From positions 1 through 59,637 of the forward strand of contig JAYSTY010000474.1 in the NCBI GenBank assembly GCA_043719385.1: a stretch of 59,637 nucleotides of DNA, written 5' to 3'. Numbering within the stretch: position 1 is the stretch's first letter; each line of letters starts with the position of its first letter. The position numbers were made by a program, and so were the translations under genes. Below are positions 1-7,547 of the stretch, piece by piece. The notes under the pieces are model-generated. The model did not search any database, was not told where the DNA came from, and was given only the letters and a program-made list of their open reading frames with translations. Source of the stretch: JAFDVL01 sp043719385. Its GTDB lineage: Bacteria > Acidobacteriota > Blastocatellia > RBC074.

Positions 1-744
1 GGGCATTCAAAGTGGCATACAATTAAGCACAAAAAGGGCGCGCTTGATGCCAGGCGCGGAAAGCTTTTTACAAAACTCATTAAGGAAATTACGGTGGCAG
101 CGCGGAGCGGTGGGAGTGGTGACATTGCCACCAACGCTCGTTTGCGGAAGGCTGTCAGCGATGCCAAAGCCGGCAACATGCCGAACGATACGATTGACAA
201 AGCAATCAAGCGCGGCACGGGCGAACTTGAAGGGGTGAATTACGAGGAGCTTACTTACGAAGGCTACGGGCCAGCGGGCGTGGCGGTCATTGTCGAAACG
301 ATGACCGACAATCGTAACCGCACCGTCGCTGAAGTTCGTCATCTGTTCGGGAAAAATGGCGGGAACCTGGGCGAAGCAAATTCTGTCGCCTGGATGTTCA
401 ATCGCAGAGGTTCCATCCTCGTTGACCTGACAGCTAAAGGCGAAGACGAGATGATGGAAATTGCGCTGAACGCCGGAGCCGAAGACATGCAAACGGACGA
501 AGACAGCTATCAAATCATTACGGCACAGGAAGACTTTGATACTGTTCTTGATGCTGTCAAAGCCGCCGGAATCGAACCAATCCAGTCCGAAATTTCGATG
601 ATCCCGCAAAATTACATCAAGCTCGAAGGGAAAGACGCGACGCAAATGCTCAAGCTTTTTGAAGCACTTGACGATCACGATGACGTCCAGAAAGTTTTTG
701 CGAATTTCGATATTGATGATGTAACAATGGAACAGTCAGGCTAA
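1..744 (+). CDS. yebC: YebC/PmpR family transcriptional regulator / translation factor (5' end cut)
   Basis: The frame is open from the first base. It starts in GHSKWHTIKHKKGA, the almost invariant N-terminus of the family, so only about two residues (M-S) lie outside the window. About 247 codons remain, a full family length. Conserved blocks include the KKGALDARRGKLFTKLIKEI region, NDTIDKAIKRG and YEGYGPAGVAVIVE. The family comprises cytoplasmic DNA-binding regulators; recent work on relatives links them to relief of ribosome stalling. An internal ATG at 94 would remove the conserved N-terminus and is not the start. It is followed after 14 bases by a RecU-type resolvase, the position where many bacteria carry ruvC. 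Confidence 0.95.
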   Translation, partial: GHSKWHTIKHKKGALDARRGKLFTKLIKEITVAARSGGSGDIATNARLRKAVSDAKAGNMPNDTIDKAIKRGTGELEGVNYEELTYEGYGPAGVAVIVETMTDNRNRTVAEVRHLFGKNGGNLGEANSVAWMFNRRGSILVDLTAKGEDEMMEIALNAGAEDMQTDEDSYQIITAQEDFDTVLDAVKAAGIEPIQSEISMIPQNYIKLEGKDATQMLKLFEALDDHDDVQKVFANFDIDDVTMEQSG

Positions 745-758
745 ACGAATTTCGCGTT

Positions 759-1463
759 ATGATGAATAAAAGGCGCGGAGCCGAAACGGGCAGTGGCTTT
801 CAGGATGCGATTAATCGTACAAATGAAGCCTATGAAAAGTCAGGTCGCGCCTGCATCACGCGCAAAGCCATCCCTGGAAAATACCTGATTGATCGTGGCG
901 AAACGCGGCGTGGTTTGTCATTGCCTTCCCTCAATCTTGCCGCTCACGGTTCTCAGGCTCGTCTTACATCTTCGTCGCTTAAAAGTATCGTCAAAGAAAA
1001 TAAAGCTACCGACTGGCGCAAATTTATTCCCGAATCCAAAGCCGAACCGGATTATGGCGGCACGATTGCGCCTGCTGGTCGGGCGATTTATTACGACGCC
1101 AAAACCACGCGCCGCGAAGTTTTGGATTTCGATAATTTGCACGCTCACCAGATTGAATTTTTGGAGCGAGCCGCGCGGGTTGGTGCCGTCGCCGGGTTCT
1201 TAGTCGAGTTCAATACGCATCGTGAAGTTTATTTCCTGCCCATTCAAATCGTCGTCCAGTGGCGCGAAGCAACTACGCGCAAAAGCTTTCCCTATCAATT
1301 TTTTGTCGAACATTTGACGCCTGCGCCGCCGGGCAAAGGCTTTTTAATTTTTGATTATCTGGTTGCTATCGAAACGCAGGAGCAACAATACGGACGAGAT
1401 TTTTCCCGTTTTCAGATGCCGCAGATCACCGTCAGAAACCCCCGAAAAATGGTCGCCGCCTAA
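759..1463 (+). CDS. recU: RecU-type Holliday junction resolvase
   Basis: 234 residues. The protein shows the RecU nuclease pattern: N-terminal RRGAETGSGFQDAINRTNE, then PDYGG (Asp98), an Asp-x-Lys at 113-115 (YYDAK, where Firmicute RecU usually has Glu-x-Lys) and a HAHQIEFL block with His-Gln at 130-131. Family members cut four-way DNA junctions in recombinational repair and chromosome segregation. An insertion of roughly 40 residues between 46 and 90 has no obvious counterpart in Firmicute RecU. It lies 14 bases after yebC and is probably co-transcribed. ATG at 759 is followed by a second ATG at 762; neither has a strong Shine-Dalgarno. The assignment rests on motif order, not on a search. 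Confidence 0.8.
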   Translation: MMNKRRGAETGSGFQDAINRTNEAYEKSGRACITRKAIPGKYLIDRGETRRGLSLPSLNLAAHGSQARLTSSSLKSIVKENKATDWRKFIPESKAEPDYGGTIAPAGRAIYYDAKTTRREVLDFDNLHAHQIEFLERAARVGAVAGFLVEFNTHREVYFLPIQIVVQWREATTRKSFPYQFFVEHLTPAPPGKGFLIFDYLVAIETQEQQYGRDFSRFQMPQITVRNPRKMVAA

Positions 1464-1469
1464 ATGCTT

Positions 1470-1499
1470 TTGACGTAACGGCAGCCGTGCAGTTAAAAT
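1470..1499 (+). promoter_or_regulatory. Predicted sigma-70 promoter
   Basis: TTGACG at 1470-1475 and TAAAAT at 1494-1499 are separated by 18 bases, just after the recU stop and 65 bases before the next ATG. Placement and match support an own promoter for the SH3-like gene. Confidence 0.5.
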
Positions 1500-1563
1500 C
1501 CACCGCGTAGTATCTCAGCAAGAAAGCAGTAAAACTTACAGCTCTGCCAAAGCGAGGTTATCC

Positions 1564-2325
1564 ATGCTTCTGAATCGCTCCCTACTTGCCGTACTTTGTG
1601 CGGTCAGTTTGTTTTTTGTCTCAACTTCGGCGCAAACGTTCCCCATAAAAAAGCGGAAGACCACCATTGTTGGCGCACGGGCAGTTGTTTATGACGAACG
1701 GCTTTCCGCTCTTCGTATCAGGCCTGATATTAAATCTCCCATCATTCAACGCCTCCATCGTGACCGCGAGGTCGGCATCATTGGCAAACCGTTCAAAGTC
1801 AAAGATGGCCCGATTTTTCAACCCGTCATGGTTTCGCGTAACACACGGGGCTGGGTCATTGCTGATGCTCTATCCTTGCCACAACGCGGACGGGATGCCG
1901 CGCGGATGATGAACCTGATTGATGAAACCAAAGATGATTTCAATCGCGCCCGACTCGCCCGGCTCTGTGCTGACCAATATCGCGGAAATGTTGTCGCGGC
2001 AAAAGCTTTACTAAAATTAGGCGAAGCGACAGAACACGCCGCAATTCGGCTTTCGCGTGAGGCGAAAAAGCGCATCGGTGAACTGGACGAGGAGTTGGAT
2101 AAAAATCTCAGCCAGCGCGATTACATGCTCAATTACGTGGGGTTGGATCGTTACAACAAAATCGGGGCGACGTTTGATTACGACGAAGCGAGCGGGAATT
2201 TAATTTACGATGGCGGCGCTTATCAGGAAATTAGCAAAAAATATCCGCGCAGTCCTGAAGCCGTAACTGCTCATGAACGATTGGAAAAAATCAAGTCGGT
2301 GCGAACTCCGGTCGTGCAGAAATAG
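1564..2325 (+). CDS. Secreted protein with SH3-like domain and helical C-terminal half
   Basis: 253 residues starting with a signal peptide (hydrophobic core LLAVLCAVSLFFV, cleavage near STSAQ). Residues about 35-105 look like a bacterial SH3 domain (YDERLSALRIRPDIKSPII, then REVGIIG, then RGWVIADAL), a fold often used to hold envelope proteins to peptidoglycan or partners. The rest is mostly helical and charged; a short segment, YQEISKKYPRSPEA, resembles the end of a tetratricopeptide unit. No catalytic motif is visible. It has a predicted promoter upstream and a palindromic repeat element begins directly after its stop. Substrate or partner unknown. Confidence 0.6.
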   Translation: MLLNRSLLAVLCAVSLFFVSTSAQTFPIKKRKTTIVGARAVVYDERLSALRIRPDIKSPIIQRLHRDREVGIIGKPFKVKDGPIFQPVMVSRNTRGWVIADALSLPQRGRDAARMMNLIDETKDDFNRARLARLCADQYRGNVVAAKALLKLGEATEHAAIRLSREAKKRIGELDEELDKNLSQRDYMLNYVGLDRYNKIGATFDYDEASGNLIYDGGAYQEISKKYPRSPEAVTAHERLEKIKSVRTPVVQK

Positions 2326-2326
2326 T

Positions 2327-2575
2327 CTCAGTAGTTCCAAATTTGCGGCTGTGCCGCCTGATGTGCGGAAGGGCTGCGCCCTTCCGGTAGGTCGAGCAGG
2401 CAAGGGCTGCGCCCGTTTTGTCATGGTGCAAGCGTTATTGCCAGCGATTTAAGTCATTACGGTGATGATTGGGCGTAGCCCCGGAGAGTGTTCCGTTGTC
2501 GGAAAGGCATAGCCTTTCCGCACATCAGGCGGCAGAGCCGCGAAGAAAAACTAAATTTGGATCTGCTGAGTCTGG
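2327..2575 (+). repeat. Multi-hairpin palindromic repeat element, copy 1
   Basis: About 249 bases with long imperfect inverted ends: the left arm (AGTAGTTCCAAATTTGCGGC, continuing to CCTTCCGG at about 2387) is the reverse complement of the right arm (2500-2575). Inside sit several small hairpins with three-base loops, for example GCGGCtgtGCCGC, GGGCtgcGCCC, GGGCgtaGCCC and GGAAAGGCataGCCTTTCC. The reverse complement of 29643-29890 aligns to it along its full length, including the middle (GGGCTGCGCCCGTTTTGTCA in both). No protein-coding capacity is seen. It resembles a MITE or compound REP element, and it fills most of the gap between the SH3-like gene and the convergent MFS gene. Confidence 0.8.
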
Positions 2576-2582
2576 CAAACTC

Positions 2583-2628
2583 GCTCTCTACCACTCGCGG
2601 TACAGTACCCGGAGCCATAGCGATGGGG
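2583..2628 (+). repeat. 46-bp palindromic repeat, copy A
   Basis: Aligns without gaps to 13980-14025 and 55661-55706 over 46 bases. It shares the core CGCGGTACAGTACC (with changes) and the right arm GGAGCCATAGCGA. It lies 8 bases after the multi-hairpin element and 8 bases before the 3' end of the MFS gene, so it could serve as part of a bidirectional transcription end. Confidence 0.7.
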
Positions 2629-2636
2629 TTTGCCTG

Positions 2637-3944
2637 TCAGTGTTCCTTAACTTTTGATTTTGAGAGTAGGAAAAGAATTGCAATCACGATGAGCATGGCG
2701 GCTTCACAGAGCAACAGCGTGGCAATGGGAATGTGAAAAGGTTTGTCGGCGAGAAAGCCTGTGATCATTGCGCCAAGTGGAATGCCGCCGCGAAACGCCA
2801 TCATGTAAATGCTCATCACGCGTCCGCGCATTTCGTCCGGCACGAGCAATTGCACGAGCGATGCCGTCAGGGAAAACGTCGCAATCAATGCGCCGCTGGC
2901 CAAAAATACCATCGGATACGCGAGGAATTTATCAGGGAAGATTGCCAGTAGTAAGAGCGCACAACCAGCGCCAATTTGCAGCAGCAACACGGTTCGCCCT
3001 TTGCGTTTGACATCACCGAGCCAGGCTGAGAATAAAGCGCCGGCGGCTGAACCCGCCCCTGAAACTGCGAGCAATGCGCTGTAACCGCCCGCGCCTGCGT
3101 GCAAATATTTAGCCGCAAAAACCGGTAAAAATGTGATGTATTGAATCCCGAAAAATGTCGCCGAAAACGAAATCAAAGTCAGCGAGCGCAACACTTCCTG
3201 ATTCCAAACAAAGCGTAACCCCTGCATCATTTCGCTGCCAATATTTTTAGCACCGCCGGTTGCGCGAATAATCGGTGGCACACGCAACATTGATAATGCA
3301 ATCACGACCGCCACGAATGACAGCCCATTGATCCCGAAACAGACAGCCGCCGCTTTTGAGGTCAGATTTTTGTCGCTCGCACCCATGAACCACAAAACGA
3401 GGCCGCCAAAGACTGGCCCCACGGTACGCGCCAGATTGAATTGCATGGAATTAAGCGCGATGGCATTGGGGACATCTTCTTTGCGATTGACGAGGACAGG
3501 CATTAACGCCTGATAGGCTGGCCCTCCGAACGCCTGGGCGCAACCCGTCATAAAAGACAAAAACAAAATTGGCCAAACGGTTTGTAATTTAAATGCCGCC
3601 AGCAAAGTCAGCGAGAGCGCAAAGGTTAATTGCAGCCATTGCGAAGTCATCAGAATTTTGCGGCGATCAATGCGATCCGCGACGACTCCGCCCAGCAAAG
3701 AAAAAAGCAGGATCGGAATCGTTCCGAGCGCGCTATTCAGTCCCAGATAAAATTCTCTGGCTGTAAGCGTAAAAATTAACCAACTCTGGGCTGTTTCCTG
3801 CATCCACGTGCCGGAACTGGACGCGAAAGCGCCAAACCATAACAGACGAAAATTGCGATATTGAAAGGCGCGGAACGTCCTGCCAAAAACGCCAACTGGT
3901 GCGGGATGAGCAGGGCTGATTTCAGGTTTAGCGGCGGACGACAT
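2637..3944 (-). CDS. MFS transporter, EntS/TMS-like exporter
   Basis: 435 residues with about 12 hydrophobic segments. The loop after helix 2 carries the MFS signature GGVVADRIDRRK. The N-terminal part (FRAFQYRNFRLLWFGAF, then SGTWMQETAQSWL) is typical of the transmembrane secretion effector subgroup (MFS_3) that includes the enterobactin exporter EntS. It would be an inner-membrane proton-driven exporter of a small molecule; the substrate cannot be read from sequence. No strong Shine-Dalgarno precedes the ATG. It converges on the SH3-like gene across two repeat elements and is not obviously in an operon. Confidence 0.85.
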   Translation of the reverse strand: MSSAAKPEISPAHPAPVGVFGRTFRAFQYRNFRLLWFGAFASSSGTWMQETAQSWLIFTLTAREFYLGLNSALGTIPILLFSLLGGVVADRIDRRKILMTSQWLQLTFALSLTLLAAFKLQTVWPILFLSFMTGCAQAFGGPAYQALMPVLVNRKEDVPNAIALNSMQFNLARTVGPVFGGLVLWFMGASDKNLTSKAAAVCFGINGLSFVAVVIALSMLRVPPIIRATGGAKNIGSEMMQGLRFVWNQEVLRSLTLISFSATFFGIQYITFLPVFAAKYLHAGAGGYSALLAVSGAGSAAGALFSAWLGDVKRKGRTVLLLQIGAGCALLLLAIFPDKFLAYPMVFLASGALIATFSLTASLVQLLVPDEMRGRVMSIYMMAFRGGIPLGAMITGFLADKPFHIPIATLLLCEAAMLIVIAILFLLSKSKVKEH

Positions 3945-4026
3945 TAAGGATGGTAAAAGGCGGTTGGTGACAAGTGACAGGAAAAAGCGTGATTATCAAT
4001 TTCCTGCCACTTAATTCTGAAAAGAT

Positions 4027-4449
4027 TTAGTTACTAACGTCGTGGGTGCGGCTTTCGGCCCGGATCGGCATGTAAATTTTGTACCAGTCGTCGTGGGCAG
4101 GATGGGTGGTGTAAGCCTCTAACGCTGCGGCATCAGTGAATTCCATCGCAATAATGGCGTCGTAATCTTTGCCATCTTCGGTTTTTGTTTGCAGCTTGAT
4201 CTTCTTTGCCCAAACGCGCTGCAAACCTGGCACGACGCCAACCATTTTTTTAGCTGCCTCAAGGGCTGCCTGTTTTTGCTCGGCTGTTGCCGTATCTGTC
4301 CATTTGACTGTGATGAAGTGGATGAGCGTAGTCGGAGGCGCTCCCTTGACTGCTACGCCACCTTTGGCTGCTTTCTTTTGCAGTGCTGCGAACGCTCCAC
4401 CCGCAACAATCAAGAATAATAAACAAAGTAACAGAATTTTTTTAAGCAT
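4027..4449 (-). CDS. Exported Dabb (stress-responsive alpha/beta barrel) domain protein
   Basis: 140 residues. The start is set at the ATG with AGGAGA six bases upstream; this gives MLKKILLLCLLFLIVAGGAFA, a clear signal peptide. An upstream in-frame ATG at 4497 would only prepend 16 unconserved residues. After a Lys/Ala linker comes a ferredoxin-like Dabb domain (LIHFITVKWTDTATAEQKQ, VVPGLQRVWAKK, YDAIIAMEFTDAAALEAYTTHPAHDDW). Dabb proteins are small dimeric barrels, some enzymes, most of unknown role. An exported version is less usual. It lies last in a leftward run with two other small proteins and pullulanase, but spacing to its neighbour (65 bases) allows separate expression. Confidence 0.75.
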   Translation of the reverse strand: MLKKILLLCLLFLIVAGGAFAALQKKAAKGGVAVKGAPPTTLIHFITVKWTDTATAEQKQAALEAAKKMVGVVPGLQRVWAKKIKLQTKTEDGKDYDAIIAMEFTDAAALEAYTTHPAHDDWYKIYMPIRAESRTHDVSN

Positions 4450-4514
4450 CGTTTTCTCTCCTAATTTTGATAATTTTAAGCTACGAACTACCACCAATTA
4501 TTTTGCCGATAAGG

Positions 4515-4880
4515 TCATTTTCTTTTGCCAGTCCAGGTTCCTGTGGCCTGATCGCCCAGACTAACTTTACCCTTCATTGTATCTTTCTCAATCGTACCGG
4601 TATAGACGACTACGCCGCCGCCAGCCTCGAAAGAAAATTCTATTTTGTCGCCTTTGACGGTGCCTTTGAGGTCGGCTTCTCCCAACTGACCACTGTATTT
4701 GCCGGACAGCTTTTCGCCTTCCTGTTTGAAGGTAAACGAAGGCGAGCCAGACCCGGCAGAAGTCTCGACACTAAAAGCCCAGCTTCCGGTGACATCAACT
4801 TTATCCTGGGCCTGGCTGACAACGGCTATCGTTGCGCAGAGCAAAGCCACACAAAATGTAAGCTTGAATATTTTTGCCAT
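4515..4880 (-). CDS. Small secreted beta-rich protein
   Basis: 121 residues from the ATG at 4880, which has GAAAGGAA upstream; it opens with a signal peptide (KLTFCVALLCATIAVVSQAQ). The mature part is a run of short strands: VTGSWAFSVET, FTFKQEGEKLSGKYSG, ADLKGTVKGDKIEFSFE, VVYTGTIEKDTMKGKVSLG, TGTWTGKRK. This pattern is seen in lipocalin-like or streptavidin-like small barrels common in Acidobacteria and Planctomycetes. No enzyme motif is visible. Function not known. Confidence 0.7.
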   Translation of the reverse strand: MAKIFKLTFCVALLCATIAVVSQAQDKVDVTGSWAFSVETSAGSGSPSFTFKQEGEKLSGKYSGQLGEADLKGTVKGDKIEFSFEAGGGVVVYTGTIEKDTMKGKVSLGDQATGTWTGKRK

Positions 4881-4955
4881 AATGCAGGAATTCCTTTCAG
4901 GTAAATCGCGTGGGTTGGAAATGATAACAGAAAAGCGCAAAAAATCAGAATGGCC

Positions 4956-5369
4956 TTACGCTATTGGATCGTAGCAAAGGTAATCGGTCTGCCGAATGAT
5001 CTTTCCGTCTTTGAGGCGGAAGAAGATGGCGAGCTTCCCACTGAGCTTAGCTCCGGCAGCCATGTCGCCAAGGGCTTGCGCAAACGTCATTTCCCAACTG
5101 ATTTGTAAAGCCGCCGCGTTATCATTGACGACAACATCATCGAGAACATAGCTTTGCTGTGCCGTCAACTCGCGGCCTTTCGTGAAGGCCACTTGTAAAG
5201 ATGCGAAATTACGAATTTGTCCTGTGGGTGCAAAACGATGTGGCATTTCCTGCCACTCGACAGCTTCATCGTAAAATTCCTTCAGTCCCTGAGCCGTGCT
5301 GCCTGGAGCGTTGCAAAACTCGATATAATGATTGGCGAACTGGATTAGCGTTACTTGTCCTGTTAGCAT
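4956..5369 (-). CDS. NTF2-like / SnoaL-like protein
   Basis: 137 residues from the ATG at 5369, which has GAGGGG six bases upstream. A second ATG at 5387 overlaps the pullulanase stop and could give six more residues. The sequence fits the cone-shaped NTF2/SnoaL fold: an N-terminal helix (VTLIQFANHYIEFCN), FYDEAVEWQEMPHRF, and a C-terminal sheet ending KLAIFFRLKDGKIIRQTDYL. Family members are often small isomerases or ligand binders; none of the key residues is diagnostic. Translation is probably coupled to the upstream pulA because start and stop overlap or nearly touch. Confidence 0.75.
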   Translation of the reverse strand: MLTGQVTLIQFANHYIEFCNAPGSTAQGLKEFYDEAVEWQEMPHRFAPTGQIRNFASLQVAFTKGRELTAQQSYVLDDVVVNDNAAALQISWEMTFAQALGDMAAGAKLSGKLAIFFRLKDGKIIRQTDYLCYDPIA

Positions 5370-5379
5370 AATTATCCCC

Positions 5380-7353
5380 TCACTCATTATTGTCGTTTAT
5401 GTCAGCGCGATTCTCGCCCAAAATCAAAGCGCTTCTCGGCGTCACGATTGCTTTGGTTGCCTCAATCCGCACCAAGCTGTGCGGAATTGGTATTACTCCC
5501 ACTTGCCGTGCATCGCCGTAAATTTTCCAGGCACCAGCCGGAATTTCAAATTCAACTGCTTTGCCATTTGGGTTCAATAAAATCAAGGCTCTGCTCCATT
5601 CGTCGCCGCCGCGCAGGTCTTCGATCTGGTACGCGATACAATTGTTTGGCACGTGCAAGCTCAATTGATCGTCCAAAAATTTCACGGCATTCGTCGCGCT
5701 CTGTGCCATCCGGTAGCGGAACAAGCGATGGCGGTGCGCCAACTGAATCAAGCCGCGATAGTAAGCAAAGACATCATAATTTTCGGCTTTCTGCCGCCAC
5801 CGAATCATATTCACTGCATCCGTTTTATCGAAGCTGTTATGATCTCCGCCTTTCGTCCGCAACCACTCCTGCCCGCTCTGAATAAACGGAATACCCTGCG
5901 AAGTGAAAATGATTACTGCCCCCAGCTTATCCATTGCGCGACGATCTCCGTCAGTGATCGCTGCATCATTAATCGTGCTGATTAACAGGCGATCCCACAG
6001 CGTATGATTGTCGTGGCATTCGAGATAATTAATTGACTCAAGTGGTGAGGCGGCAAAGCTGTCAACTGCGCCGCGAATGCCTGTTTTTACTGCTCCAATA
6101 TTATTTCCAGCCTGGATGAAGCCCGTCGCCCGCGCATCAAAAACCGCTCCCTTCACCGCGTCCCGAAACTCGTCATTGAACACCGCCCAGCCGCGTCCCC
6201 ATTGCCTGCCTTTCGTCGTCAATTCAATTGGCGAAGTTCCACCTGCCCAGGGTTCGCCATAAATTAAAATATGCTGGTCTATGGTGCGCAACTCATCAAC
6301 AATGAACAGCATCGTTTCCTGATCTATCAGCCCGAGCAGATCAAAACGAAAACCGTCAACCTTGTATTCTGTCACCCAATATTTGACGCAATCCAGAATG
6401 AACCGCCGCGCCATCGGGGCTTCGCTGCGAAATTCGTTGCCGCAACCAGAGCCGTCCCAATAGCTGCCGTCAGGTTTCAAGCGGTAATAATAGCCAGGCA
6501 CGAGGCCTTCAAAACTATAGATAAGATTTTTGTTGAGCAGTTCAAAGGTGTGATTGAAAACCACATCAAGCGTCACACGAATCCCGCGTTTGTGCAGCGC
6601 ATCAATCATCCGTTTGACTTCGCTCACACGTCGCGCATCGTAGCGCTCTGTCGCATACCAGCCATCAGGCGTGAAAAAATGCACGGCGTCATAACCCCAA
6701 CCGTACACATCTTCGGATTCGTTATTATGAAATTCCGTGATCGGCATCAACTGTACTACATTGACGCCAAGCTCGGTCAAATGATCCAAGCCAGTGGTAA
6801 TATCAAGGCGATTTGTCAGGTGCGTGCCAGCTTCGGTTAAGCCGAGATATTTGCCGCGCCGTTGAATGCCCGAATCAGGATCAAGCGTGAAATCGCGGAC
6901 ATGCATTTCGTAAATCACGGCATCGTTGATTGAAAACATCGGACGATCAGCGACCGGAGTCGTGTCACTGAGGACAATGGCTCGCCCATTATGTGCAGTC
7001 ACAGCGCGGGCGTAAGGATCAATCACTTCGCGGTCAGGATTAAAGCGCGGGTCATCACCTGCGGCAGTATATGTGTAATACGCTCCTTTGATGTCACCCG
7101 GCACAGTCGTTTCCCAACTGCCATCGTCATTTTTTTTGAGCTTAATGTTGCCCGTTTCAGCGCCCGTCGGAGCCGCATAGAGATGTAAAATAATTTGCGT
7201 TGCCGTCGGCGCCCAAACTCTGAAAATTGTTTTCTCCGGCGTATAAATTGCGCCCAGCGGTTGCAGGCAAATAATGCCATCGGCAGGATGGGAAGCGACC
7301 TGTGCCGTATAATTAATTTTGCGGATTAGGCGGGTGATGTAATCTTCAGTCAT
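5380..7353 (-). CDS. pulA: Type I pullulanase (alpha-1,6-glucan debranching, GH13)
   Basis: 657 residues without a signal peptide, so probably cytoplasmic. An N-terminal CBM48-like domain (FRVWAPTATQIILHLY) precedes the GH13 barrel. All four GH13 regions are visible: DVVFNHT, GFRFDLLG (nucleophile Asp), YGEPW (acid/base Glu) and ECHDNHTLWD. The YGWGYD motif before region I is the type I pullulanase marker. The enzyme hydrolyses alpha-1,6 bonds in pullulan, limit dextrins or glycogen branches. It is first in a leftward run with the NTF2-like gene. Length agrees with type I enzymes of about 650-720 residues. Confidence 0.93.
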   Translation of the reverse strand: MTEDYITRLIRKINYTAQVASHPADGIICLQPLGAIYTPEKTIFRVWAPTATQIILHLYAAPTGAETGNIKLKKNDDGSWETTVPGDIKGAYYTYTAAGDDPRFNPDREVIDPYARAVTAHNGRAIVLSDTTPVADRPMFSINDAVIYEMHVRDFTLDPDSGIQRRGKYLGLTEAGTHLTNRLDITTGLDHLTELGVNVVQLMPITEFHNNESEDVYGWGYDAVHFFTPDGWYATERYDARRVSEVKRMIDALHKRGIRVTLDVVFNHTFELLNKNLIYSFEGLVPGYYYRLKPDGSYWDGSGCGNEFRSEAPMARRFILDCVKYWVTEYKVDGFRFDLLGLIDQETMLFIVDELRTIDQHILIYGEPWAGGTSPIELTTKGRQWGRGWAVFNDEFRDAVKGAVFDARATGFIQAGNNIGAVKTGIRGAVDSFAASPLESINYLECHDNHTLWDRLLISTINDAAITDGDRRAMDKLGAVIIFTSQGIPFIQSGQEWLRTKGGDHNSFDKTDAVNMIRWRQKAENYDVFAYYRGLIQLAHRHRLFRYRMAQSATNAVKFLDDQLSLHVPNNCIAYQIEDLRGGDEWSRALILLNPNGKAVEFEIPAGAWKIYGDARQVGVIPIPHSLVRIEATKAIVTPRSALILGENRADINDNNE

Positions 7354-7406
7354 TTTTGTAAATTAACTTTATCCAGGGGAATTTTGTAACTGATAAGGTC
7401 TTGGGT

Positions 7407-7531
7407 CTTAGGCTTTTGGGCCTGGAACCGCAGCACGAATTATTAGCCTCAATAACAGTCAGGCAGTTCATCTTCTGGTTAGGATGAATATTTTCAATCT
7501 GCTGCCAAAAACCAAAGACCAAAAGCCTAAG
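7407..7531. repeat. Inverted repeat in the pulA-tlpA gap
   Basis: CTTAGGCTTTTGG at 7407-7419 is the reverse complement of 7519-7531, and flanking bases extend the match imperfectly on both sides. The gap lies downstream of the TlpA-like gene and upstream of pulA (both leftward). A role in ending tlpA transcription is possible, but the arms are about 100 bases apart. Confidence 0.4.
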
Positions 7532-7547
7532 CCCTAATCTTCCCCGC

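Noticed and set aside
6271..6840. 189-codon open frame on the plus strand within pulA
   Set aside because: It lies antisense to the GH13 catalytic core; the composition is that of a shadow frame and no ribosome-binding site is seen.
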